Part shown: in pieces, positions 34,558 to 41,635 of the stretch | Layout of the letters: every line of letters begins with the position of its first letter | Numbering within the stretch: position 1 is the stretch's first letter | Source: an uncultured Bacilli bacterium | Lineage (GTDB): Bacteria > Bacillota_I > Bacilli_A > RF39 > UBA660 | DNA length: 64,000 nucleotides | Assembly (NCBI GenBank): GCA_934096805.1 | Contig: CAKOMW010000001.1 | Coordinates: forward strand, 124,001 to 188,000 | Direction of reading: 5' to 3' | The notes under the pieces: model-generated | The model's input: the letters and a program-made list of their open reading frames with translations, nothing else | Told to the model about the DNA's origin: nothing | The model's database searches: none | Position numbers and translations under genes: made by a program

Positions 34558-35200
34558 AATTTACTTCCTTTTTCATTTGTTTTTTCTTTTTTATTATAAT
34601 ACTTTTTTTGATTTTTGGCAATGTCTTCCTTTTGCGTGCTTTGCTTGTGCATAAAAAAACAGTTAAACTAGATTTTCTAGAACTGTTTTTTTGTGTCTTA
34701 GTTTTTTTTATTAGGACTTTTTCTATTTTTCCTATGTATTCATAGCTATAGTCGTTATTTTGATAGTTTTGTTCTATAACTTTTTTATCAATTATTCCAT
34801 CTTTGGTTAATTGATTTACATATTCTTTTTTACAAATGAAAACTAATTTTGCTTCTTTATAATAAACTATTTCTTCTTCAATTACTGGGGTTAATTTTGT
34901 GTTGCTCATTTTATTTTTATCATCGTTTCCACTTATTGTTCCTAAGTAGCTTAACTCTTTTTTATATTCTTTATCAAAGAAACATATTGTATAGTAATCA
35001 TTGTTATCTAATAACTTTTTGGTGTATCTTTGTGGTCTTATGTACATAGTCGCAGTATATTTATTCCACAAGCTACCAAATCCTCCCCAAGATATAGTCA
35101 TAGAATTAAATTCATCATGATTTTTTGACGTTACCAAAGCCCAATCTTTTAGTAAGTCAAATGGATTAAATGTTAGTTCTTCTATTTTTATTTCTTTCAT
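34541..35200 (-). CDS. Flavin reductase-like (FMN split-barrel) protein with abnormal C-terminal extension
   Basis: 219-aa frame. Residues 1-165 fit the flavin reductase/split-barrel family: ALVTSKNHDEFNSMTISWGGFG, YIRPQRYTKKLLD, LSYLGTISGNDDKNK and a final YIGKIEKVLI. Past residue 166 the frame continues as 53 Lys/Arg-rich residues across a textbook terminator (34652-34692) and into the CDF gene. At the junction is a run of eight A (34702-34709). One extra A would give stop TAA right after LIKKN, just before the terminator. A lost or slipped base is therefore likely; function otherwise as an FMN-dependent reductase. Confidence 0.75.
   Translation of the reverse strand: MKEIKIEELTFNPFDLLKDWALVTSKNHDEFNSMTISWGGFGSLWNKYTATMYIRPQRYTKKLLDNNDYYTICFFDKEYKKELSYLGTISGNDDKNKMSNTKLTPVIEEEIVYYKEAKLVFICKKEYVNQLTKDGIIDKKVIEQNYQNNDYSYEYIGKIEKVLIKKTKTQKNSSRKSSLTVFLCTSKARKRKTLPKIKKSIIIKKKKQMKKEVNYGSEN
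34652..34692 (-). terminator. Intrinsic terminator lying inside the flavin-reductase-like frame
   Basis: Stem AACAGTT-CTAGA/TCTAG-(TTT)-AACTGTT closed by AAA, with a seven-T run. It lies inside the 3' extension of the open frame, where a terminator would not normally be translated. Confidence 0.85.
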
Positions 35201-35208
35201 TTTTTATG

Positions 35209-35742
35209 TTATTCCTCTTCGATTAGTCCGTAGTCACTGTTTTTTCTTTTATATATTACTGAAAACTTATTTGTTTCTGTGTTTTTAAACAAATAGAAAT
35301 CGTGGCCTAATAATTCCATTTGAAGGATTGCTTCTTCTTCGTCCATTGGTTTTAATTCTATTTTTTTTCTTTTTATTATTTTGTTTTTATCTTCTTCTAT
35401 TTCATAGCTTGAAAAGTCATAGTTTAAGTTAAAGTCACTTTTTTCTTTTTGTTTTTTACTGTTTATTCTAGTTTTGTTTTTTATTATTTGTCTTTCTAAT
35501 TTATCAATTGCTGTATCAATAGTTGAATAAAAGTCTTCTCCTATTTCTTCTACTCTTAGAGTGTATCTTTTAAGTGGTATTGTTATTTCAACCTTTTGAG
35601 TTATTCCTTGTTTTTTAAATAAGACATTGCTTGTTACTTCTTCATTTTCTAAGTATTTTGAAAGTTTGTTTATTTTGTTTTGCGCATATTCTTTCATGGC
35701 GTTTGTTATTTCAAGTTTTTCTCCTCTTATTTTTAAATTCAT
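35209..35742 (-). CDS. hpf: Ribosome hibernation promoting factor, long form
   Basis: Binds and dimerises 70S ribosomes in stationary phase. About 177 aa, with an N-terminal HPF domain (MNLKIRGEKLEITNAMKEYA; KVEITIPLKRYTLRVEE) and the C-terminal dimerisation domain (KPMDEEEAILQMELLGHDFYLF) that defines the long form of Firmicutes. The ATG at 35742 follows GGGAGGATGATATT; an upstream frame of 16 residues overlaps that site. It precedes the flavin-reductase-like gene by eight bases. Confidence 0.95.
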   Translation of the reverse strand: MNLKIRGEKLEITNAMKEYAQNKINKLSKYLENEEVTSNVLFKKQGITQKVEITIPLKRYTLRVEEIGEDFYSTIDTAIDKLERQIIKNKTRINSKKQKEKSDFNLNYDFSSYEIEEDKNKIIKRKKIELKPMDEEEAILQMELLGHDFYLFKNTETNKFSVIYKRKNSDYGLIEEE

Positions 35743-35803
35743 AATATCATCCTCCCAATTTAATTTTACCACTTTTTTTATTTTTTTCAAATATTTTATT
35801 GTA

Positions 35804-35844
35804 TGAAAAAAGTCAAATTTTTATAGATTTAAAATTTGACTTTT
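35804..35844 (-). terminator. cspA terminator
   Basis: Thirteen-pair stem AAAAGTCAAATTT/AAATTTGACTTTT with T-run, after the cold-shock gene. Confidence 0.9.
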
Positions 35845-35869
35845 GAGTTCTTCTCTTATGCTATACAAA

Positions 35870-36091
35870 CTATGCAAGCATGGGTTCTGTGTGTTTGATT
35901 ACGGTTACGTCTAATGCTTGAAGTCCCTTACCTGTTTCAACCAATTGGAAATTTACATAGTCACCTTCATTTAAAGTTTTGTAACCTTCCATTTTGATTG
36001 CAGAATAATGAACAAAAACGTCTTCGTTTGGTTTGTATTCAATGAAGCCGAACCCTTTTTCATTGTTGAACCACTTAACAAATCCTGTCAC
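35870..36091 (-). CDS. cspA: Cold-shock domain protein
   Basis: Single-domain RNA chaperone, 73 aa, with RNP1 GFGFIEY and RNP2 DVFVHYSAI. Starts at GTG 36091 with GGAGAGGTGA upstream. The leader of about 100 bases may fold, as in other csp genes, but no specific cold-box was identified. It has its own terminator. The symbol stands for the family; which paralogue it is cannot be told. Confidence 0.93.
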   Translation of the reverse strand: MTGFVKWFNNEKGFGFIEYKPNEDVFVHYSAIKMEGYKTLNEGDYVNFQLVETGKGLQALDVTVIKHTEPMLA

Positions 36092-36185
36092 TTATATTCA
36101 CCTCTCCTTCTAAACGATTCTTACTGCTTACAACATGTTTCTCTTAAGTGTGTAATTTAATATTACCATATTGTGAAATTTTTTA

Positions 36186-36923
36186 CTATTTTGTACCTTG
36201 TTTGGTAAATTTTTCGTCCTGTTCGGTAAGTGCCTCTATCAAATGTTTCTTTTTATCTCTAGAAATTTGACTAAAGCGCTTTTTGGTTGCGAATGTAATT
36301 ACTCCATTTATATAGTCATAGGTTTCTATTTCGTTGATATTTACACACGCACTCCTGTGAGCTAATACAAAGAATTTGTTTAATCTGTTCATTAAATTAT
36401 TTAAGTTTTCTTTGACAATATAGCTCTGATCTTTGCAAATTACTTCACAATATTTTGAATTAGGTAGTTTTTCTATGTAAAGAATGTTAGGAAATGGAAG
36501 TCTGTATATGACACCATTTTCTTTTATAAATATTACATTTTTATCTTGTTCGTATACTTTTAAGATCTCCTTTATTATTGTTATTAAATCTAACCTCAAA
36601 TTATCCTTCTCTATTATGCTAGTTAACACTTCATGGTTCTTCAATTTTAAATTTTTATTAAAATTAATGATAATAATAAACGATTTGTAGTCGTTGAAAT
36701 CTTCTCTTATTGCCCTAACTACTTCTCTTGAATCTATTTTATTACTATTTTCGACTACATATATTTTACTCATTGAACTATATCTCAGTATATCGGTGAC
36801 ATTGTTGATATCATCGAATTTATAAAACTGATAGTCCATTTCTACTCTGAGTAGCACTCTGTTTAATATTTGCCCATACCCCTTTACGTCTTTGTCGCTA
36901 CTGCTTATAAAAATGAAATGCAT
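36186..36923 (-). CDS. LytTR DNA-binding regulator, AgrA-like, receiver has Glu in place of Asp
   Basis: 245 aa. Residues about 135-235 form a LytTR DNA-binding domain: RLPFPNILYIEKLPNSKYCEV, FFVLAHRSACVNINEI and RFSQISRDKKKHLIEAL. The N-terminal half aligns with the receiver of AgrA but is degraded: the acidic pair reads SSSD where EDD is usual, and the acceptor position in IYVVENSN is Glu58 instead of Asp. Glu can mimic phospho-Asp. The regulator may be always on or controlled some other way. It is the last gene of the agr-like locus. The ribosome site AAGGAGAATGAT supports the start. Confidence 0.85.
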   Translation of the reverse strand: MHFIFISSSDKDVKGYGQILNRVLLRVEMDYQFYKFDDINNVTDILRYSSMSKIYVVENSNKIDSREVVRAIREDFNDYKSFIIIINFNKNLKLKNHEVLTSIIEKDNLRLDLITIIKEILKVYEQDKNVIFIKENGVIYRLPFPNILYIEKLPNSKYCEVICKDQSYIVKENLNNLMNRLNKFFVLAHRSACVNINEIETYDYINGVITFATKKRFSQISRDKKKHLIEALTEQDEKFTKQGTK

Positions 36924-36977
36924 ATCATTCTCCTTAACTATTATATTTATTTTTTATTTTTTGATTTAAATTTTTGA

Positions 36978-37223
36978 CTACTTTAATAATTTTATAAATG
37001 CTTGTTTATGAAAGTTATTGATACTTCTTACTGAATAATATTTCTGCATCTTTCCGTATTTATCAAACTCCATAGTGTCTGCAATAAAATTTAAGCTTTG
37101 TTTCTTCAGATATATTCTAACTATAATTTCTGTTTCGTAACCATTTAAATGTTTCTGGCTACATAATTTTTCTAATGCTTTTGCATTTGGAACCATTAAT
37201 ACTGCTCCTAATCTTTTTGGCAT
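36978..37223 (-). CDS. Small helix-turn-helix protein, sigma region-4-like
   Basis: 81 aa. The stretch SLNFIADTMEFDKYGKMQKY followed by YSVRSINNFHKQAFIKLL resembles the helix-turn-helix of sigma region 4 or of ArpU-type phage regulators, in which IA-x-x and an S-x-R-x-I-x-N pattern bind DNA. It overlaps the end of the AgrB-like gene by 16 bases and is therefore translated with it. It may be a second regulator of this locus. Function is inferred. Confidence 0.75.
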   Translation of the reverse strand: MPKRLGAVLMVPNAKALEKLCSQKHLNGYETEIIVRIYLKKQSLNFIADTMEFDKYGKMQKYYSVRSINNFHKQAFIKLLK

Positions 37224-37663
37224 ACCTCATCTTCCTTTACTACTATATAATGCATATAAATTGATAGCATAACTCCTAATATGATACACAAGAATATGCT
37301 AATTTCAATACTCGGTATTAGCGCTGTTATTAGAAAAAATAATGTCCATGTAAATGTAGTACATGTTATGGTTGAATTTAAATGAAAGGTTTCTCCTAAG
37401 AATGTTCTTGTAAAGAAAAATCCTATTAAGAAAAATGATAATTCTGCAAATGCGTCGTTGAAATATGCGATTGTGAATACTCCAGCTGTTTGTATTAATT
37501 GCATTGGAATTGTTATTCCATAAAATATTATATTTTCAATAGTCTTTTCCAATTTTGATGCTGCTTCTTGAGCAAATGCATCTATTGTTGTACTATCGTT
37601 AAACCAGATACCATTTCTTCTTTTCTTTTTGTGTTGCTTATTATGATGTTCTTTTTCTTCCAC
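37208..37663 (-). CDS. AgrB-like peptide-processing membrane protease, short
   Basis: 151 aa, with membrane segments and a soluble N-terminus (residues 1-40). It aligns with AgrB: IIFYGITIPMQLIQ, then TRTFLGETFHLNSTITC, in which Arg86, His94 and Cys101 correspond to the conserved Arg and to the catalytic His77 and Cys84 of Staphylococcus AgrB; the H-to-C spacing is the same. It ends after the helix LCIILGVMLSIYMHYI, so it is shorter than the usual 180-210 residues and misses the last helices. Start is GTG at 37663 after GGAAGGAGG. AgrB family enzymes cleave and cyclise AgrD peptide signals. Confidence 0.78.
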   Translation of the reverse strand: MEEKEHHNKQHKKKRRNGIWFNDSTTIDAFAQEAASKLEKTIENIIFYGITIPMQLIQTAGVFTIAYFNDAFAELSFFLIGFFFTRTFLGETFHLNSTITCTTFTWTLFFLITALIPSIEISIFLCIILGVMLSIYMHYIVVKEDEVCQKD

Positions 37664-37687
37664 TGTTCTACCTCCTTCCTGTCATTT

Positions 37688-37723
37688 ATAAATAAATAGA
37701 GGGCCCATTTACTATTTATTTAT
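37688..37723 (-). promoter_or_regulatory. 12-bp perfect stem-loop ahead of the AgrB-like gene
   Basis: ATAAATAAATAG (37688-37699) and its exact complement (37712-37723) flank a 12-base loop. It lies between the peptide gene and the AgrB-like gene, just before the AgrB ribosome site. Could stabilise the RNA or regulate translation. Confidence 0.6.
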
Positions 37724-37767
37724 ATATCTATATTAAATTTACCTGCTTTTTTTACTTAGAATATGAC

Positions 37768-37860
37768 TTATTTCGCTAATTTTTTTGCGATTTTTTTTGC
37801 GAGTTTACCTTCTTTGTTGAAGGTTCCAATCCATAAAAAACTTCCTCCGCCTGGCCACAT
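37768..37860 (-). CDS. 30-aa candidate signal peptide precursor overlapping the sensor-like gene
   Basis: A frame starts at ATG 37860 and ends TAA 37768. The AAAAGGAG ribosome site lies nine bases upstream. Residues 1-14 read MWPGGGSFLWIGTF and 19-30 read KLAKKIAKKLAK, so a hydrophobic head precedes a basic amphipathic tail. It overlaps the last 83 bases of the sensor-like gene in another frame. Position just before the AgrB-like gene is that of agrD, but classic AgrD has the leader first, then a Cys-containing signal, then an acidic tail; here no Cys is present (a Ser at 7 could take its part). It could also be a small membrane-active peptide. Translation is not shown. Confidence 0.55.
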   Translation of the reverse strand: MWPGGGSFLWIGTFNKEGKLAKKIAKKLAK

Positions 37861-38453
37861 GACATTTCGCTCCTTTTTTTGATATATATTTCTTTTGCTA
37901 ATATAATTATTGTCATAATTATAAAGAAATCAATTGTTAGGATTGTTTTAGTAGCACTGTTTAGCTCTGCTATATTGATATAGCTTGCTTTGTATGAGAA
38001 CCAAATATATTGAACGAACGCATTTGTTACCAATGATATTATTCCATATAAGATATATTTTACTTTCTTTTCGGAATAAAAGTAACAAAATCCTAAAAAG
38101 AATAATACTATAAATACTTGTTCAAGCATAAAGATATTCGTAAAACTAATTGCATAATTAATAAGTAAATACAAAATTGAATATGGCAGTATCTTTTTAA
38201 ACTCTCTAATTCTAAACACTAAAAATACCATTGTGTAAAAGTTTAACAATATTACTATCCAAGATGTTAGATATTCAAATACTTTATACGTTTTGATTTT
38301 CACCAAGTTATCAACTGTGATTTTGTAATAAGGTAATCCTAAACTATCTAATGCTGTGTTTACTATGATTAGAAATCCCATTATTACTGCTAACCATATC
38401 ACTACTTTAGCAACTTTTTCATTGACTCCAAGCCATTTTAAAAACTCTTTCAT
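37776..38453 (-). CDS. Six-TM sensor-like membrane protein without kinase domain
   Basis: About 225 aa from the ATG at 38453 (GGAGG lies 12 bases upstream; an upstream start adds ten residues). Six hydrophobic segments are visible, such as VVIWLAVIMGFLIIV, WIVILLNFYTMVFLVF, ILYLLINYAISFTNIF, FIVLFFLGFCYFY, YGIISLVTNAFVQYIWF and DFFIIMTIIIL. Topology fits the sensor part of AgrC but no kinase domain follows; after the last helix only a short basic tail remains, and this overlaps the 30-aa peptide gene. It may recognise the peptide without phosphorylation. No sequence match to AgrC was recognised, so the link rests on topology and neighbours. Confidence 0.65.
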   Translation of the reverse strand: MKEFLKWLGVNEKVAKVVIWLAVIMGFLIIVNTALDSLGLPYYKITVDNLVKIKTYKVFEYLTSWIVILLNFYTMVFLVFRIREFKKILPYSILYLLINYAISFTNIFMLEQVFIVLFFLGFCYFYSEKKVKYILYGIISLVTNAFVQYIWFSYKASYINIAELNSATKTILTIDFFIIMTIIILAKEIYIKKRSEMSCGQAEEVFYGLEPSTKKVNSQKKSQKN

Positions 38454-38579
38454 AAACAACCACGCCTCCATTATATAATACATTTTTTGGGTTTATACGC
38501 AAAATCCCTATTTTTTTGCAGTTTTTTGTAGAAATTTGGTAATTTTTTCCTTTTTTTGTTATTATTTTAGCACTTAATT

Positions 38580-38612
38580 GGGTAAAAGAAAAGAAAAAAT
38601 TGAATTTTTTCT
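38580..38612 (-). terminator. Terminator of the tagO gene
   Basis: AAAGAAAAAATT/AATTTTTTCTTT stem with a T-rich tail on the minus strand. Confidence 0.65.
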
Positions 38613-38622
38613 TTTTGTTAAC

Positions 38623-39663
38623 TCATTGTTTATTTTTATCTGTTATAATGCTTGTTCTTAGAAGTATCCATATAATTAGGAACAGAATTGTTAAGTATAG
38701 ATATATTCCTATTTTTTTGTCACCGATTAAGTACATTACTGAGGCTGCTGCGAAGAGAAGGTTCATTCCATATATTGCTAGTACTGTGTTTCTGTGTGAT
38801 AGTCCTAGTTTTAATAATTGGTGGTGCAAATGACTTTTGTCTGGCATGTATATTGGTTGATGTTTTATAGCTCTTCTTATTATTGCAAATAGGGTATCTA
38901 GGATTGGTATTCCTAGGATTAGGATTGGAACGAATAGTGATATCATTGTTGCTGTTTTAAACCCTAGGAGTGAGATTACTGCAATCATGAAGCCTTGAAA
39001 CATTGAGCCTGAGTCTCCTGAAAATATTTTGGCAGGATAAAAGTTATGGTATAAAAAGCCGAGTGTTGCTCCGAGCATTATGAATGCTAGGGTAATATTT
39101 AGGGCTCCCATCGTACCTTTTATGAATGCTATTATACCTATTGTTAAATAAAATATAGCACATGTTCCTCCGGATAGTCCGTCTAATCCATCTATTAGGT
39201 TTATTATATTTATACATCCTAGTATGAATAGGATTGTTAGTGGATAGGATAGGATTCCAAAGTTAATGTATAGGCCAAAGAGGGTTACTTTATTTAATAG
39301 AATATTTCCATAGAATATAACTATGCAGGCTGCGATTATTTGTCCGAATAGTTTTGTTTTTGCATCTAGTGGTTTTATGTCGTCTATTACACCAGTTAGG
39401 ATTATTATAAAGCTTCCTATAAGTATTGAGTTCATTTGGATGCTTTGGACTCCGAAGAGCATGTATCCGAATAAAAACCCTATAAATATTCCTAATCCTC
39501 CTAGTCTGGGCATTGGTTTTTGATGTACTTTTCTTTTATTTGGTATATCCATAGCTCCGACATGAATAGCTATTTTTTTTATATAGAATGTGGTTAATAA
39601 AGTTATCACAAAGCATGTTAATACTATTATTAGTATGTGTAATTGATTATTTATATCTATCAT
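38623..39663 (-). CDS. tagO: Undecaprenyl-phosphate GlcNAc-1-phosphate transferase
   Basis: Polyprenyl-phosphate glycosyl-1-phosphate transferase of the TagO/WecA/MraY family, 346 aa, about ten membrane segments. Active-site motifs: VIDDIKPLDAKTKLFGQ, NLIDGLDGLSGG, FSGDSGSMFQGF and the DKSHLHHQLLKLG loop that marks TagO/WecA and not MraY. It starts wall teichoic acid or other surface polymer synthesis on undecaprenyl phosphate. It sits between the agr-like locus and mbl. Confidence 0.93.
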   Translation of the reverse strand: MIDINNQLHILIIVLTCFVITLLTTFYIKKIAIHVGAMDIPNKRKVHQKPMPRLGGLGIFIGFLFGYMLFGVQSIQMNSILIGSFIIILTGVIDDIKPLDAKTKLFGQIIAACIVIFYGNILLNKVTLFGLYINFGILSYPLTILFILGCINIINLIDGLDGLSGGTCAIFYLTIGIIAFIKGTMGALNITLAFIMLGATLGFLYHNFYPAKIFSGDSGSMFQGFMIAVISLLGFKTATMISLFVPILILGIPILDTLFAIIRRAIKHQPIYMPDKSHLHHQLLKLGLSHRNTVLAIYGMNLLFAAASVMYLIGDKKIGIYLYLTILFLIIWILLRTSIITDKNKQ

Positions 39664-39762
39664 TTTTTCACCGCCTAATGTGGAAATGTTTTTGATAATT
39701 TTTCCTTTTCTTTATTATTATATCATATTTTTTAATAAATCAAGAAAAAAAGAACAGTTATG

Positions 39763-40749
39763 TTAGGCTATATAGTATAGTTTGTCTAACATTATTCCTG
39801 TTCCTTCGGCTACACAAGCTAATGGGTCTTCCGCTATTTTAATGGGAACTTTTAATTCTTCTTGTAATAATTCTTTTAAATTATCAAGCATTGCTCCACC
39901 ACCTGTTAACATTATTCCATTTTCTATTATATCTGATGATAGTTCTGGTGGAGTTTGTTCTAACACTACTTTTATCATGGATATTATTTTATTTATACTG
40001 TCTTTTAGTGCTTCTTCTACTTCTTCACTGGAAATGGTAATTGTTTTGGGTAGACCTCCAACGAGGTCTCTTCCTCTTATTTCTAGTTTTTCTTTTTTGT
40101 TGCCTGCTTTTACTGTTCCAATTTTTATTTTTATGTTTTCTGCTGTTTTTTCTCCGATTAATAGTTTGTATTTATTTTTTACATAGTCTATGATGTTTTC
40201 ATCAAAGGTATTGCCTGCTGTTTTGATTGATGCGCTTGTAACTATGTTGCCTAAGGATAGAACTGCAATGTCTGTTGTTCCTCCCCCAATGTCTACAACC
40301 ATATTTCCTATTGGTTCTCCTATTTCTAGACCTGCACCAATGGCTGCTACTTTTGGTTCTTCTTCGATGAATACTTTTTTAGCACCTGTTCTTTCGGCTG
40401 CTTCTTTGATTGCATTTTTTTCTACTTCGGTTATGTTTGATGGACAACATATTATTATTCTTGGTTTTATTATTTTATTTTTTATGTTTACTTTTTTTAA
40501 TAGGTAGTCTAGTAATGTTTCTACCATTTCAAAGTCTGCGATTACTCCGTCTTTCATTGGTTTTATTGCTTTTATTTTGCCTGGTGTTCTTCCAAGCATT
40601 TTATTTGCTTCTTCTCCGAAGGCAATGGGACGTTTTGTTTCTTCATCTATTACTATAACACTTGGTTCATTGACAATTATGCCTTCGCCTTTTACATAAA
40701 CTAATATATTTACAGTTCCTAGGTCTATTCCTATATCTTTACTGAACAT
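39763..40749 (-). CDS. mbl: MreB-family cell-shape protein (Mbl)
   Basis: Actin-like protein, 328 aa, that polymerises beneath the membrane to guide side-wall synthesis. It shows phosphate-1 IGIDLGTVNILVYV, phosphate-2 VVDIGGGTTDIAV and the adenosine motif MLTGGGAMLDNL. The gene order DUF1146, SpoIIQ-like, then this gene mirrors the Bacillus order near mbl, so Mbl is favoured over MreB/MreBH. The start overlaps the downstream end of the SpoIIQ-like gene closely. Confidence 0.9.
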   Translation of the reverse strand: MFSKDIGIDLGTVNILVYVKGEGIIVNEPSVIVIDEETKRPIAFGEEANKMLGRTPGKIKAIKPMKDGVIADFEMVETLLDYLLKKVNIKNKIIKPRIIICCPSNITEVEKNAIKEAAERTGAKKVFIEEEPKVAAIGAGLEIGEPIGNMVVDIGGGTTDIAVLSLGNIVTSASIKTAGNTFDENIIDYVKNKYKLLIGEKTAENIKIKIGTVKAGNKKEKLEIRGRDLVGGLPKTITISSEEVEEALKDSINKIISMIKVVLEQTPPELSSDIIENGIMLTGGGAMLDNLKELLQEELKVPIKIAEDPLACVAEGTGIMLDKLYYIA

Positions 40750-40750
40750 A

Positions 40751-41383
40751 TTAATATTCCTTCATAGCATCATTGAAGTATTTTTCAGGGTCTATTAGTT
40801 TATTGTTGTTGTATAGTTCAAAGTGCAAATGATTTCCTAAATCGCTACTTATTTCGTTTGTTCCTGATGAAGCAATGGTTTGTCCTTCGGTTACTTTATC
40901 TTTTTCTTTTACTAGAACGTCTTTTACGCTTTGGTATACTGCGATTATTTTGTCACTGTGTTTTATTTTTACAGTTGTTCCAGTGATGTCATCTTTTGTT
41001 ACTGATAGGACTTCTCCTTCTGCTATTGCATTGACTTTGAATGTGGTATCACTTACGTAGTCAACTCCACTGTTTTGAATGTAAGTGTTTTCATAGTAAA
41101 TGATTGATTTTTCTTGGGTTTCTTTGTTTTGATAGTCATAAAATGTTTTTCCAATTTTTACTGTTTCATCATTGTATGGTCTTGTTACATTTTTTTGTTC
41201 TGTTTTTGTTACTGGTACTACATTATCTGTAAGTACTTCGTAAGATACATATGTGTAGTTGTCACTTAGTTTTGATTCTGCTACTGTCATAGATTTTACT
41301 AGGGCAAAGCTAAGTAAACAAAAAATACAAATGCTTGTGAATATTATTCCTTCGATTGTGTAGTTTCTTGCTATTTTTCTCAT
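40751..41383 (-). CDS. SpoIIQ-like degenerate M23 peptidase
   Basis: 210 aa: N-terminal membrane anchor (residues 10-30) and an extracytoplasmic LytM/M23 domain. The last motif GNHLHFELYNNNKLIDPEKYF is intact, but the first metal-ligand motif reads NSGVD, with Asn104 where His is expected, and YQS replaces YAH. Bacillus SpoIIQ is likewise degenerate and forms the SpoIIQ-SpoIIIAH channel between forespore and mother cell. The position between DUF1146 and mbl matches spoIIQ of Bacillus, so a structural spore-channel protein is more likely than an enzyme. Confidence 0.8.
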   Translation of the reverse strand: MRKIARNYTIEGIIFTSICIFCLLSFALVKSMTVAESKLSDNYTYVSYEVLTDNVVPVTKTEQKNVTRPYNDETVKIGKTFYDYQNKETQEKSIIYYENTYIQNSGVDYVSDTTFKVNAIAEGEVLSVTKDDITGTTVKIKHSDKIIAVYQSVKDVLVKEKDKVTEGQTIASSGTNEISSDLGNHLHFELYNNNKLIDPEKYFNDAMKEY

Positions 41384-41394
41384 ATTTAAAAATC

Positions 41395-41426
41395 ACCTCA
41401 TTAAGAGTGTTAACAATTAATGAGGT
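41395..41426 (-). promoter_or_regulatory. Hairpin that hides the ribosome site of the SpoIIQ-like gene
   Basis: Perfect ten-pair stem ACCTCATTAA/TTAATGAGGT (41395-41404 with 41417-41426) and 12-base loop. The 3' arm contains GAGGT, the ribosome site of the SpoIIQ-like gene ten bases before its ATG. Also could be a weak terminator of DUF1146. Confidence 0.7.
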
Positions 41427-41440
41427 TTTTATTCATAAAC

Positions 41441-41635
41441 TTATAATATTTTTATTGTTGTTGCTAATTCGTATATAAAGTTTGTAACTAAGTATATTAA
41501 TGATATAGCTAAAAAGAAATAGAATAGTCTTGCTTGGAATATTTTGTTTTTTTTAAATATTTTATTTATGTTTACTGAGTCTAATGATATTATGACTAGT
41601 ATTGTTGTTAAAAAGTATAATGCTATTTTACCCAT
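41441..41635 (-). CDS. DUF1146 small membrane protein (YwzB-like)
   Basis: About 64 aa with two membrane segments (IALYFLTTILVIIS and FYFFLAISLIYLVTNFIYE) separated by a basic linker NKIFKKNKIFQAR. It fits the DUF1146 family, found beside spoIIQ/murAA in Bacilli. ATG 41635 is chosen because AAAGGA lies eight bases upstream. Function unknown. It overlaps the 3' end of rpiB by eight bases. Confidence 0.85.
   Translation of the reverse strand: MGKIALYFLTTILVIISLDSVNINKIFKKNKIFQARLFYFFLAISLIYLVTNFIYELATTIKIL

Noticed and set aside
37776..37860. Reading the frame MSCGQAEEVFYG within the sensor-like gene as AgrD instead
   Set aside because: It lacks a good ribosome spacing (four bases) and belongs to the sensor frame; the MWPGGG frame has better spacing.
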